Below are positions 1-7,676 of a stretch of DNA of 9,128 nucleotides, in pieces. The position numbers and the translations under genes are program-made. The stretch is from an uncultured Desulfurobacterium sp. (GTDB lineage: Bacteria; Aquificota; Aquificia; Desulfurobacteriales; Desulfurobacteriaceae): NCBI GenBank assembly GCA_913055135.1, contig CAJXJV010000041.1:1-9128 (forward strand). The letters run 5' to 3'. The notes under the pieces were generated by a model that was given only the letters and a program-made list of their open reading frames with translations, did no database searches and had not been told where the DNA came from. Numbering within the stretch: position 1 is the first letter of the stretch; each line of letters opens with the position of its first letter.

Positions 1-684
1 CTTGTAGTTGCTCGTGTGGACTTTCAAGATTAGTCCAGTGTTCTCGTTAATTGCGTTCTCGTAGTCCCGGAGATGGGTTTTATTGGTAGTTCCAACCTCT
101 TTTAAAATTGCTCCACTCTGAGCCATAACGTCCGGGATTCTGAAAGAACCTCCAATCTCTATAAGCTCTCCCCTTGAAACTATTACCTCCTTTCCCCTTG
201 CAAGGGCGGAGAGAACTAAAAGAACTGCACCAGCGTTGTTGTTAACTACACAGACATCTTCAGCTCCTGTTAGCTTCTTCAAAATCCACTCTAAGTTTCT
301 GTACCTGAGACCTCTCTTTCCTTTCACAAGGTCATACTCAAGGTTTGAGTAGCCAGTTATAATCCACTTCAGGTGCTCTGCAACTTCCTCTGAGATTGGA
401 GCTCTTCCAAGGTTCGTGTGAAGGACAACTCCAGTTGCGTTTATAACTCTATGGAGCTTGGGAGAAACAAGTTTTTTGAGTTCCTTAGCAATTTCTCTTT
501 TTATTACTTTTTGGTCTACTTTTGCAATCCTGCCTTCAACTATTCCTTTTCTTACTTCATCAAGAACATTCCTTATAGCTTCAACCAGAAGAACCCTCGG
601 GTGATTACCCAAAATCTCAAGAAGGTTTTCATCGTTTAGGAAAAGGTCAACCCTGGGAATCTGCCTCAGTAGTTCTCTACTCAA
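1..684 (-). CDS. selA: L-seryl-tRNA(Sec) selenium transferase (selenocysteine synthase), N-terminal part; runs off left edge
   Basis: SelA is the PLP-dependent cytosolic enzyme that converts Ser-tRNA(Sec) to Sec-tRNA(Sec) using selenophosphate. Only the first 228 codons are visible, with no stop. Family landmarks seen: N-terminal SRELLRQIPRVD (residues 2-13), the INATGVVLHTNLGRAP segment (81-96), YSNLEYDL (112-119), GKRGLRYR (122-129), the VVNNNAGAVLL stretch (146-156) and, further on, SRGELIEIGGSFRIPDVM, then VGTTNKTH and KVHTSNY. The PLP-binding lysine would lie beyond the window. No ATG or GTG fits the start. I chose TTG at 684-682 because it has an AAGGGG ribosome site 6 bases upstream and directly precedes the conserved N-terminus. 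This TTG overlaps the stop of the frame-corrected nuoN (TTGA), so the gene is probably coupled to nuoN. Its presence implies selenoprotein synthesis; selB, selC and selD are not visible here. Confidence 0.95.
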   Translation of the reverse strand, partial: MSRELLRQIPRVDLFLNDENLLEILGNHPRVLLVEAIRNVLDEVRKGIVEGRIAKVDQKVIKREIAKELKKLVSPKLHRVINATGVVLHTNLGRAPISEEVAEHLKWIITGYSNLEYDLVKGKRGLRYRNLEWILKKLTGAEDVCVVNNNAGAVLLVLSALARGKEVIVSRGELIEIGGSFRIPDVMAQSGAILKEVGTTNKTHLRDYENAINENTGLILKVHTSNYK

Positions 685-2128
685 ATAAGTCCCCTTACAA
701 AAGATACAACCCCAAGGAGAGAAAACTTAACAATAAGGTTTGGAAAGAACCCAATAATCAATATAGCAAGTGTTGAAAGACCTATTACTGCATAGTCTCT
801 GACGTTGTACGAGACAGAAAGGTCGCTCTCTCCCCTCATGAAGGCATAGACAAGTGGTTTAGGTAGAAGTAGAGGGACATTAAACTTGAAAGAACTACAG
901 CAAGTGCAAGGGTTATAAATCCTTCTCTTAAAAGTGCAGTAAGGAGATAAAACTTAGCCCAGAAACCTGCAAAAGGAGGAATTCCTGCCAATGACATAAA
1001 AATAACTACAGCAGAAAGAGCTAAGAAAGGACTTTTTTTGTAAAGTCCACCCCAATCTTCTGCACTTTCACCTTTGAGACCTTTTGTTGTCAGGAGAGAA
1101 AGCATTCCAAAAGCTGCAAGTGTTACAAAAACATAAACAAAAAGGTAAAAGAGAACGACAAAAGAAGCTAAAGCCGGAACTGTAACAAAAGCTGCCAGAA
1201 TTACTCCCGTATGGGAAACTGCCGAGTAGGCAAGCATTCTCTTCAGGTTGTTCTGGTTGAGAGCTAACAGAGCTCCAGCAAACATTGTAACAACTGCCAC
1301 CAATTCGATGGCAGGAGTCCAGTTTTTGGCAAATGAAACAAAGACGGGAAAGAAAAGCCTCAAAAATGCTACAAAAGAAGCAACTTTAACGACTGCACCC
1401 ATGAAGGCTGTAACTGGAGTCGGAGCTCCATGATAAACATCCGGAACCCATGCATGAAATGGAACTGCTCCTGTCTTAAAGAGGAAGGCAACAGCTACAA
1501 GAGCTATTGAAAATAGAAGTGCAAGGGTTACACCATTCTTATTTACAAGCTCTGAAACACCATCGTAGGTTGTTACTCCTGTTAAACCGTAAAGGATTGC
1601 AAAGCCATAAACCAGAATTGCTGCACCAACAGAACCCATTATGAAGTACTTAAGTGCTGCCTCTTTTCCTCTGTAATCGTCCTTAAAGAGCGCTACGAGT
1701 ATATAAACAGAAATTGACATTACCTCTAAGGAGACAAACAGAGTAGAGAACTCGTTTGCAGCTACAAGGAGCATTCCACCAAGAAGTGCAAAGAGAAGTG
1801 TGTAGTAGTACTCTCCTTTGTACTTCAGTGAGAACTTCTCAATGTAGTTATGGCTTAGAAGAACTGCAAAAATTCCAGAGATTAAAAGAAGCAACTGTGA
1901 AAGAACAACCATTAAATCTTTCCTGATAAACCCATTAAAAGCAAGGTTGGACTCCATAGACACCGTTCCAGAGGTCAGGAGCATGGTAATCGCAATAACA
2001 ACTATTGACAGGTTTGAGAAAAAGGAGTTCTTCTGCCTATCGGAGATAACAAGGTCTATCACCATCATCAAAAGAGCAGAAATCAGAAGAAAACCTTCAG
2101 GTAACATAAGTTCAAGGTTTAGATTCAT
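681..2128 (-). CDS. nuoN: NADH-quinone oxidoreductase subunit N, interrupted by a one-base frameshift near its 3' end
   Basis: NuoN is an antiporter-like proton-pumping subunit of the complex I membrane arm. Numbered from the ATG at 2128, it shows the Glu of LFVSLEVMSISVYI (E135), the channel Lys of AFLFKTGAVPFHAWVPD (K218), K248 in GAVVKVASF and K392 in PPFAGFWAKF, with about 13 hydrophobic helices. As read, the frame ends at TGA 836-838 after an atypical NHLSMPS tail (430 residues). In the -1 frame the expected sequence resumes at once: PLVYAFMRGESDLS, then a membrane helix with GLSTLAILIIGFFPNLIVKF, ending at TGA 681-683. Adding one base in TTT at 858-860 (plus strand) gives YLKPLVYAFM and a 482-residue protein, the normal NuoN length (E. 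coli 485). The true gene therefore fills the apparent gap 685-835. ATG 2128 is preferred over GTG 2131 because GGAG lies 7 bases before it. It starts 2 bases after the nuoM stop. Confidence 0.93.
691..696 (-). promoter_or_regulatory. Ribosome binding site deciding the selA TTG start
   Basis: The minus strand reads AAGGGG, then 6 bases, then TTG at 684. It is a good anti-Shine-Dalgarno match. With no in-frame ATG or GTG nearby, it fixes the unusual start codon of selA. It lies inside the 3' end of the frame-corrected nuoN. Confidence 0.7.
855..863 (-). other. Frameshift site in nuoN
   Basis: The coding strand reads tac cta aac cac here. The family sequence requires cta aaN cca, so one base is missing, most simply an A in the AAA run (TTT at 858-860 on the plus strand). 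Upstream codons match NuoN in one frame and downstream codons match it in the -1 frame, with no sequence lost. There is no X-XXY-YYZ slippery heptamer: only the AAC codon could re-pair as AAA after a one-base slip. A sequencing error or a real deletion is therefore likelier than programmed frameshifting. Confidence 0.8.
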
Positions 2129-2130
2129 CA

Positions 2131-3585
2131 CTACACTCCAGCTACCTTTAGTATTTCTGAAACGTAGTTATGGAAGAATCCCATTATAACTTCCGGGAAA
2201 AATCCAAACCAGACAACTAAAATTGCTACAAATGAAAGAGTTAAAAGTTCTCTCAAATCTATATCCTTGAAAGACTTAACTTTTGGTTCCAGGAAGAAAA
2301 CGTTCCTGTACATATAAAGCATATATGCTGCCCCAAAAATCACTCCAAGAGCCATCAAGACTCCAACCCACTTTGCAGCTTTGAGCCCTCCTAAGATAGT
2401 CAAGAATTCACCGATGAAAGAGCTCGTTCCCGGGAGCCCGACAGAAGCCATTGTAAATACCATTGCAAGAACCGCTAACTTCGGAGCAAACTCCGTGAGA
2501 CCTCCCATCTTTGAAACATTCCTCGTATGAAGCCTTTCGTAAATGATTCCAACCACTATAAAGAGAGCAGCACTTACAAATCCGTGGTTTAGCATCTGGA
2601 ATATTGCACCCTCAATTCCCTGAGCGTTTAGAGAAAAAAGACCTATCATTACAAATCCCATGTGGGAAACAGAACTGTAAGCAACTATCTTTTTAACGTC
2701 CTCCTGAACAAGGGCAACAAGGGCTGTGTAAATAATAGCAATTACTCCCAGGACAAAGATAACAGGTGCGTAAAGCTTGTAGGCATCTGGAAAGAGTGGA
2801 AGGGAGAACCTCAGAAATCCGTAAGTTCCCATCTTGAGGAGGACACCGGCAAGGATGACACTTCCAGGAGTTGGAGCCTCAACGTGAGCATCCGGAAGCC
2901 ATGTGTGGAATGGCCAGATTGGAACCTTAATTGCAAAGGCGATAAAGAAAGCCCAGAAAAGCCACTTCTGGAGCTCTAACGGAAGGTGAAGTCTGGTAAA
3001 TTCAACTAAGTCAAAGGTATAATTGCCAGTAACGTGACCGTGAGCCACAAACAGAACAATAAGTCCAACCAGGAGAAAAATACTACCTGCAAAGGTGTAG
3101 ATGAAAAACTTCAAAGCCGAGTAGATCCTTCTCTCTCCGCCCCATATTCCAATAATCAGAGCCATAGGGATGAGCATAGCTTCCCAGAAAATATAGAAGA
3201 GAACAAGGTCGAGAGAGACAAAAACTCCTATCATTGCAGTCTCAAGCATTAAAAGCAATGAGTAAAAGAGCTTCCTTCTCTCCTGTATGTAGTTCCAGGC
3301 AGAAGGAACCGCTATAAAGGTTATAAGTGTAGTCATGAAAACCATTATGAGGCTGAGACCATCAACACCAACCTTGTACATTATCGAAAAATCAGGAACC
3401 CAGCTTCCATAGTCCAGGAACTGAAAACCGCTCTTATTCGGTTCAAAATTTGTCATCATGTAAAGGGTCAGGAGAAAATCAACCCCTGTAAAGAGGAAAG
3501 CAATCCACCGTACCCTTGTCTCGCTTCTACACAGAGCTACAAGCAGAGCTCCAAGAAGAGGTAAAAAGAGAATAACACTCACCAT
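2131..3585 (-). CDS. nuoM: NADH-quinone oxidoreductase subunit M
   Basis: NuoM is the middle antiporter-like proton-pumping subunit of the complex I membrane arm. From ATG 3585 it is 484 residues (E. coli 509), with about 14 hydrophobic helices. Visible functional residues: E115 in LLMLETAMIGVF, E135 in LFYIFWEAMLIPMALI, K220 in FAIKVPIWPFHTWLPDAHVE, K251 in LLKMGTYGFLRF, H334 in MLNHGFVSAALF and E393 in GTSSFIGEF. These are the proton-channel Lys/Glu and the discontinuous-helix residues of the family, all intact. The IWPFHTWLPDAHVEAPTPGSV core separates it from NuoL and NuoN. ATG 3585 is preferred over the preceding TTG 3588 because AGGGG lies 7 bases before it. It begins 10 bases after the nuoL stop and is followed 2 bases later by nuoN. 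I see nothing broken in it. Confidence 0.97.
   Translation of the reverse strand: MVSVILFLPLLGALLVALCRSETRVRWIAFLFTGVDFLLTLYMMTNFEPNKSGFQFLDYGSWVPDFSIMYKVGVDGLSLIMVFMTTLITFIAVPSAWNYIQERRKLFYSLLLMLETAMIGVFVSLDLVLFYIFWEAMLIPMALIIGIWGGERRIYSALKFFIYTFAGSIFLLVGLIVLFVAHGHVTGNYTFDLVEFTRLHLPLELQKWLFWAFFIAFAIKVPIWPFHTWLPDAHVEAPTPGSVILAGVLLKMGTYGFLRFSLPLFPDAYKLYAPVIFVLGVIAIIYTALVALVQEDVKKIVAYSSVSHMGFVMIGLFSLNAQGIEGAIFQMLNHGFVSAALFIVVGIIYERLHTRNVSKMGGLTEFAPKLAVLAMVFTMASVGLPGTSSFIGEFLTILGGLKAAKWVGVLMALGVIFGAAYMLYMYRNVFFLEPKVKSFKDIDLRELLTLSFVAILVVWFGFFPEVIMGFFHNYVSEILKVAGV
2136..2139 (-). promoter_or_regulatory. Ribosome binding site deciding the nuoN start
   Basis: GGAG on the minus strand lies 7 bases before ATG 2128 but only 4 bases before GTG 2131. 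It therefore favours the ATG, making the protein one residue shorter than the longest open frame. It lies within the last codons of nuoM. Confidence 0.5.
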
Positions 3586-3592
3586 CAATCCA

Positions 3593-3597
3593 CCCCT
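3593..3597 (-). promoter_or_regulatory. Ribosome binding site deciding the nuoM start
   Basis: AGGGG overlaps the nuoL stop codon and stands 7 bases before ATG 3585, but only 4 before TTG 3588. This supports the ATG. Confidence 0.5.
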
Positions 3598-5458
3598 ACG
3601 TTAGCCAGATGATTATCATAACGATTAAAGTTCCAGCAACAAGGTAAGCAACATAAGTGTTTACAACACCTGTCTGAGTGATTCTCAGGATTTCTCCAGA
3701 CCACCTTGTAAGGGAAGCAACTCCGTTAACAATTCCATCAACGATATACCTATCAACAAAGTTAAGGAAGCTACCAAGTCCAAAACCTGTTCCTCTGATA
3801 AAGAGGAAGCTGTAGATCTCGTCAAAGTAGTACTTCCTGTAAACAAGTGTATAAATTGGTCCGAAGATGGAAGCAATCTTTTCAGGTGAAATTTTCTTCC
3901 AGAGGTAGATATATGCAGCGATGAAGAGACCTCCTGCTGAGAGAAGAACCGTTAAAGAAATCAATCCAAGCTCAATTCCATGGGAAACTTCCTCAACATG
4001 GTTTGGAATTGATGTTGACAGGAAGTGTTCAAACCAACCTTCAAGGAATCCTGCAAAAACAGAGGGGATTGCAAGTCCAATTAGAGGAACGGTTATAGTC
4101 CATGGAGATTCATGAAGATGCTTCCTTGTCTCTTCGTCAAACCTTTCTTCTCCAAAGAAAACAAGGAATATGAGTCTTCCCATGTAAAGAGCCGTCAGAA
4201 ATGCTCCAGCAGTGAGGAAGAACCAGAAAATATGGTGTTCATTCGCAAATGTTGCACCAACGATTTTGTCTTTACTGAAAAATCCAGCTAAAGGTGGAAT
4301 TCCAACAAGGGCCAAGGTGGCAATTACAAAAGTAATTGCAGTAACTTTCATATACTTGTAAAGTCCTCCCATCTTTCTTACGTCCTGCTCTCCTCCCATT
4401 CCATGAATCACACTACCAGAACCAAGGAAAAGCAAAGCTTTGAAGAAAGCATGAGTAAAGAGATGGAACATTGCGTATATGTAAGCACCAACCCCAAGGG
4501 CTGCAAACATGTATCCAAGCTGCGAAAGGGTTGAGTAAGCAAGGATCCTTTTTATATCAAACTGTGTAAGTCCAACTGTTGCAGCTCCAAAAGCAGTTAT
4601 AACACCAATAACCCCAACAACTGGAAGTACGTAACCACCATCGTAGATCGGTGCACATCTTGCAACCATGAAAACTCCAGCAGCAACCATCGTGGCAGCA
4701 TGGATAAGGGCTGAAATCGGAGTTGGACCCTCCATCGCATCCGGAAGCCATGTGTGGAGTGGAAACTGGGCAGACTTACCGACTGCACCACCAAGCAGGA
4801 GAAGACCGATTAGAGATAGAACACCCGCTGAAACCGTATTGACGTTTGAAAATACCTGGTGGAAATCAAGTGTTCCAAAAGTCCAGAATATCGTAATAAC
4901 TCCAAGAATAAAGAGGAAATCTCCAACCCTGTTCATCAGGAAAGCCTTTATTGCTGCATTAGCAGCACTCTTTTTCTTATACCAGAACCCGATTAAGAGG
5001 TATGAAGAAAGTCCAACAGCCTCCCATCCAAAGAAGAGTTGAAGGAAGTTTGGCGAGAGGACGAGAGCAAGCATTGAGAAGGTAAAAAGTCCAAGGTAAG
5101 CAAAGAACCTGTCGTATCCAGGATCATCATGCATATAACCAACAGAGTAAAGATGAACAAAGAAAGAAACAGTAGTTACAACAACTAACATTATCGCTGT
5201 TAAGGAGTCAACGTATCCACCAAAACTTGCAGAAAGTCCTCCCGAAATCACCCAGTTGAACCAGTTTTCCTGAATGACCTCTCCATGAAGAACCTTAAAG
5301 AGCAGGTAGTAGGAAATCAAAAGGGATATTCCAACAGCCGTTACTCCTATATAGTCCGACTTCCTGACAAACCAGCTTACTTTAAACATTGAACCAAGTA
5401 TCCCGCTAAGGAGAAAGGAAAAAAGCGGGAACAGAACTAAAAGTAGCGTTATTTCCAT
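3596..5458 (-). CDS. nuoL: NADH-quinone oxidoreductase subunit L
   Basis: NuoL is the distal antiporter-like proton-pumping subunit of complex I; its C-terminus forms the long lateral helix that braces the membrane arm. From ATG 5458 it is 620 residues (E. coli 613). Visible: E146 in LFFGWEAVGLSSYLLIGFWY, K228 in GAVGKSAQFPLHTWLPDAME, EGPTPISALIHAATMVAAGVF, H332/H336/K340 in FHLFTHAFFKALLF, and K396 in PPLAGFFSKDK. The C-terminal part from about residue 542 begins KYYFDEIYSF, contains the amphipathic lateral-helix region, then RITQTGVVNTYVAYL and a last membrane helix, as expected for NuoL rather than NuoM or an Mrp antiporter. ATG 5458 is preferred over GTG 5467 because that GTG falls inside the ribosome site (GAGGTGG, 8 bases from the ATG). 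It starts 2 bases after the nuoK stop. All key residues are intact. Confidence 0.97.
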   Translation of the reverse strand: MEITLLLVLFPLFSFLLSGILGSMFKVSWFVRKSDYIGVTAVGISLLISYYLLFKVLHGEVIQENWFNWVISGGLSASFGGYVDSLTAIMLVVVTTVSFFVHLYSVGYMHDDPGYDRFFAYLGLFTFSMLALVLSPNFLQLFFGWEAVGLSSYLLIGFWYKKKSAANAAIKAFLMNRVGDFLFILGVITIFWTFGTLDFHQVFSNVNTVSAGVLSLIGLLLLGGAVGKSAQFPLHTWLPDAMEGPTPISALIHAATMVAAGVFMVARCAPIYDGGYVLPVVGVIGVITAFGAATVGLTQFDIKRILAYSTLSQLGYMFAALGVGAYIYAMFHLFTHAFFKALLFLGSGSVIHGMGGEQDVRKMGGLYKYMKVTAITFVIATLALVGIPPLAGFFSKDKIVGATFANEHHIFWFFLTAGAFLTALYMGRLIFLVFFGEERFDEETRKHLHESPWTITVPLIGLAIPSVFAGFLEGWFEHFLSTSIPNHVEEVSHGIELGLISLTVLLSAGGLFIAAYIYLWKKISPEKIASIFGPIYTLVYRKYYFDEIYSFLFIRGTGFGLGSFLNFVDRYIVDGIVNGVASLTRWSGEILRITQTGVVNTYVAYLVAGTLIVMIIIWLT

Positions 5459-5460
5459 AC

Positions 5461-5760
5461 CTACCACCTCAGCCTTGAGAAGTCTTCAGTGTTAACACTT
5501 CCTGTTAGCCTATAGAGTGCAACAACTATTGCAAGTCCAACTGCAGCCTCAGCAGCAGCAACCGCAAGGACAAAAAAGACAAAGACCTCTCCAAAGAGGT
5601 TTTGGTGGAGTTTTGAAAACCCAACCAAGAGAACGTTTGCACTGTTTAGAATAAGTTCCAAGGAGAAGAAGAGCGATATAACATTCCTTCTCGCCACAAT
5701 TCCAAAAATCCCTATCCCAAAGAGCAGAGCACTCAGTATAAAAAAGCCAATTGGAGACAT
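5461..5760 (-). CDS. nuoK: NADH-quinone oxidoreductase subunit K
   Basis: NuoK is the small three-helix membrane subunit of complex I that carries two buried glutamates in the central proton-transfer axis. It is 99 residues (E. coli 100). Both glutamates are present: E35 in ISLFFSLELILNSANVLLV and E71 in VLAVAAAEAAVGLAIVVALYR, matching E. coli E36 and E72. The RRN loop (24-26) is also typical. The ATG overlaps the nuoJ stop by one base (TAATG), with GGAGG 8 bases upstream at 5769-5773 on the minus strand, so the start is well supported. The nuoK stop is 2 bases before the nuoL ATG. Confidence 0.97.
   Translation of the reverse strand: MSPIGFFILSALLFGIGIFGIVARRNVISLFFSLELILNSANVLLVGFSKLHQNLFGEVFVFFVLAVAAAEAAVGLAIVVALYRLTGSVNTEDFSRLRW
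5464..5470 (-). promoter_or_regulatory. Ribosome binding site deciding the nuoL start
   Basis: GAGGTGG on the minus strand lies in the last codons of nuoK. GAGG is 8 bases before ATG 5458, while the alternative GTG (5467) is part of the site itself. This argues for the ATG. Confidence 0.5.
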
Positions 5761-6239
5761 TAGCTATCCCTCCTACCAATTGCAACTGCACCAATCGTTG
5801 CGACAAGAAGCAGAACCGAAACAATCTCAAAGGGAAGAAGGAACTTGTAAAAGAGAGGCATCGCTATTTCCGTAGCTCCCGAAATTTGAGGTTCAACTTC
5901 TCCACCAACTGTAAGCCCGCCAGTTATAAGAAGTACTATAACCGCAAGCGATAGAAAACTACCGATAGCAACAGAACCGGCTCTGAAAGGATCTTCTTTC
6001 ATCTTTTTCAAATCCATAGTCATGAGAGCAAAGAGGTAAAGAACCACGATGGCTCCACCATAGACAATTACCTGAACAATTCCAACAAACTCAGCTCCTG
6101 CTGTGAAATAGACAGCTCCAAGGGCTACAAAAGAACCAAGAAGAGCAACTCCACCTCTTATAATGTTTTTAGCAGTTACAGCAACTGCCGCAAAAGCAAC
6201 AGATAAACCTGCAAACAGGTAGAAGAATACTTCGTTCAT
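5760..6239 (-). CDS. nuoJ: NADH-quinone oxidoreductase subunit J
   Basis: NuoJ is a five-helix membrane subunit of complex I at the junction between the quinone site and the antiporter modules. It is 159 residues (E. coli 184). The diagnostic third helix is seen at residues 48-72: AGAEFVGIVQVIVYGGAIVV, followed by LYLFAL, with E50 and the conserved Tyr (Y60). This helix holds the pi-bulge and rotates between states in characterised enzymes. The last helix contains LLPFEIVSVLLLVATIGAVA (135-154), also typical. The start ATG overlaps the nuoI stop (ATGA), with GGGAG 8 bases upstream, and the stop overlaps the nuoK start (TAATG). The hydrophilic stretch between helices 3 and 4 (DLKKMKEDPFR) is of normal size. 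No anomaly was seen. Confidence 0.95.
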   Translation of the reverse strand: MNEVFFYLFAGLSVAFAAVAVTAKNIIRGGVALLGSFVALGAVYFTAGAEFVGIVQVIVYGGAIVVLYLFALMTMDLKKMKEDPFRAGSVAIGSFLSLAVIVLLITGGLTVGGEVEPQISGATEIAMPLFYKFLLPFEIVSVLLLVATIGAVAIGRRDS

Positions 6240-6697
6240 TCTTTATTCTCCCTCTCCCACTTCTGGTAATACTTTCCGATTTCCATAAGGTCATCTTTGT
6301 GAAGTATGAGTTTATCAATGGAATATTTCGAAAACTCATAGATATCGGTCATAACTATCGCATCCCTTGGACATGCCTCAACACAAAGACCACAGAAAAG
6401 ACACCTTGTAAGGTCAACTGTAAAGTCAAGTAGAACTTTTTCTCCATTCTCTCCTTCAGTCATTTCTATGTCTATAACGTTACTTGGACACATCGTTGCA
6501 CAGAGGTAACAGGCTTCACATCTGTAAGAACCGTCGGGATTGAGCTTTAGAGCATGAATACCTCTAAATCTCTTTCTGGGCTTTACCTTCTCAAAGGGAT
6601 AGTGAACTGTTACTGTGGGCTTAAACATCGTCTTTAAGGTTACCTTCATTCTCTTGAGAAGGTCAGAAAAGGTAGCCTTCTTTAAAATCCCAGCCAT
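6236..6697 (-). CDS. nuoI: NADH-quinone oxidoreductase subunit I (2x[4Fe-4S] ferredoxin-like)
   Basis: NuoI is the peripheral-arm subunit that carries clusters N6a and N6b and passes electrons towards the quinone site. From ATG 6697 it is 153 residues (E. coli 180). Two complete CxxCxxCxxxCP motifs are visible: Cys 60, 63, 66, 70 (CEACYLCATMCP) and Cys 99, 102, 105, 109 (CLFCGLCVEACP). The family segments VTVHYPFEKVKPRKRFRGIH (29-48) and YEFSKYSIDKLILHKDDL lie before and after them. The N-terminus LLKRMKVTLKTMFKP is the usual membrane-edge amphipathic helix. ATG 6697 is preferred to TTG 6700 because AAGGAG is 7 bases before it. The start lies 19 bases downstream of the nuoH stop, the widest gap in the operon. 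The stop overlaps the nuoJ start. Confidence 0.97.
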   Translation of the reverse strand: MAGILKKATFSDLLKRMKVTLKTMFKPTVTVHYPFEKVKPRKRFRGIHALKLNPDGSYRCEACYLCATMCPSNVIDIEMTEGENGEKVLLDFTVDLTRCLFCGLCVEACPRDAIVMTDIYEFSKYSIDKLILHKDDLMEIGKYYQKWERENKE

Positions 6698-6704
6698 CAA
6701 GACG

Positions 6705-6710
6705 CTCCTT
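6705..6710 (-). promoter_or_regulatory. Ribosome binding site deciding the nuoI start
   Basis: AAGGAG lies in the short nuoH-nuoI gap, 7 bases before ATG 6697 and only 4 before TTG 6700. This is the strongest ribosome site in the window and favours the ATG. Confidence 0.6.
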
Positions 6711-6716
6711 CGGTTT

Positions 6717-7676
6717 TTAACTCAGGAAAAACCCTTCCAGCGCTGCTATAAAGACATTAACTATCGCAAGGGGTAGCATTGTCTTCCACATAATTGGAAG
6801 CATCTGGTCAAACCTGTACCTTGGAAAAGTAGCCCTCAGCCAGAATGTCAGAAAAACGAAAAATCCAGCCTTCAGAAGGTGATAGACAACTCCAAGAACG
6901 GGAAACTTATCAACAAATGGACCACTCCAGCCACCGAAGAAGAGGAGAGTAACAACCAGCGAAATAACTATTATGTTTATGTACTCACCAAAGAAGAAGG
7001 ATGCAAATCTCATTCCAGAGTACTCTGTGTGGAATCCTCCCACCAGCTCACTCTCCCCTTCTGGAAGGTCAAAGGGTGGTCTTCCAATCTCTGCAATCAT
7101 CATTATGAGAAAGATAACAAAGGCTACAGGCTGATAAAGAATTCCCCAGCCGTGTTCTTGCTGCCACTTTACAATCTCTGTAAAATCAAAAGAACCCATG
7201 AGTATTACAACAGCCATTATGGCAAAGCCCATTGGAAGCTCAAATCCCAGAACCTGAGCTGCAGCCCTCATTCCAGCTAAAAAGGAGTACTTATCGTTTG
7301 ATGCATAACCTGCAAGTATGAGAGCATAAATAGAGATTGAACTCATTGCCATCACAAAGAAAAGAGCTGACTTCATTTCAACCGCATGGATAAAACCAAT
7401 CGGAACAACCGATGCAGCAAGAAGTGCAGCAAAAACACCGAAAGAAGGAGCAAGGATGAAAAGGAACTTATCTGAACCCTTTGGAATTATGTCCTCTTTG
7501 AATATCAGCTTTATAGCATCGGCAAGAGGCTGAAGTATTCCGTGAAACCCAACGACCATGGGACCAGGACGCTGTTGCATGTGTCCAAGTACTTTCCTCT
7601 CAAGGTAGGTTATCGGCGGTACCGCAACGAGCATAAGCCCAACAATAAAAAGCAGGCTCAAGAGGTTATCTATCAC
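6717..7676 (-). CDS. nuoH: NADH-quinone oxidoreductase subunit H
   Basis: NuoH is the eight-helix membrane subunit of complex I that forms most of the quinone chamber and its link to the proton pumps. It is 319 residues (E. coli 325). Motifs: TYLERKVLGHMQQRPGPMVV (23-42), ADAIKLIFKEDIIP (52-65), GMRAAAQVLGFELPMG (135-150), AEIGRPPFDLPEGESELVGG (195-214) followed by FHTEYSGMRF, and RATFPRYRFDQMLPIMWK (281-298). These include the acidic loop and arginines lining the quinone tunnel. The start is GTG 7676, overlapping the stop of the upstream cNMP-domain gene (GTGA), with GGAGG 9 bases upstream. No in-frame ATG lies close enough to replace it without losing the first helix. The protein looks complete. 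Confidence 0.97.
   Translation of the reverse strand: MIDNLLSLLFIVGLMLVAVPPITYLERKVLGHMQQRPGPMVVGFHGILQPLADAIKLIFKEDIIPKGSDKFLFILAPSFGVFAALLAASVVPIGFIHAVEMKSALFFVMAMSSISIYALILAGYASNDKYSFLAGMRAAAQVLGFELPMGFAIMAVVILMGSFDFTEIVKWQQEHGWGILYQPVAFVIFLIMMIAEIGRPPFDLPEGESELVGGFHTEYSGMRFASFFFGEYINIIVISLVVTLLFFGGWSGPFVDKFPVLGVVYHLLKAGFFVFLTFWLRATFPRYRFDQMLPIMWKTMLPLAIVNVFIAALEGFFLS

Noticed and set aside
418..639. Plus-strand open frame of 73 codons
   Set aside because: It lies antisense to the well-supported selA coding sequence, has no family resemblance and no good ribosome site; it is a shadow frame. The same holds for the other plus-strand frames at 1248-1433, 2662-2979, 4668-5042 and 6879-7280.
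685..835. An intergenic region between nuoN and selA holding a promoter or terminator
   Set aside because: The stretch is coding in the -1 frame of nuoN (final helix), so it is not intergenic. No terminator hairpin with a T-run was seen.
790..838. The in-frame TGA at 836-838 of nuoN read as a selenocysteine codon, suggested by the neighbouring selA
   Set aside because: Readthrough in that frame gives only GERATFLSRTTSETMQ and a stop, which is not NuoN-like. The conserved final helix lies in the -1 frame, so a frameshift explains the data and a Sec codon does not.
855..863. Programmed -1 ribosomal frameshifting in nuoN
   Set aside because: The site reads cta aac cac, with no X-XXY-YYZ heptamer. 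I saw no obvious ribosome site or stem-loop downstream that would stimulate slipping. Not excluded, but weaker than a deletion or sequencing error.
3596..5458. nuoL/nuoM/nuoN as an Mrp-type Na+/H+ antiporter or hydrogenase membrane cluster
   Set aside because: NuoL has the long C-terminal lateral-helix region, and nuoH, I, J and K flank it in canonical complex I order, with no hydrogenase or MrpE/F/G-like genes.
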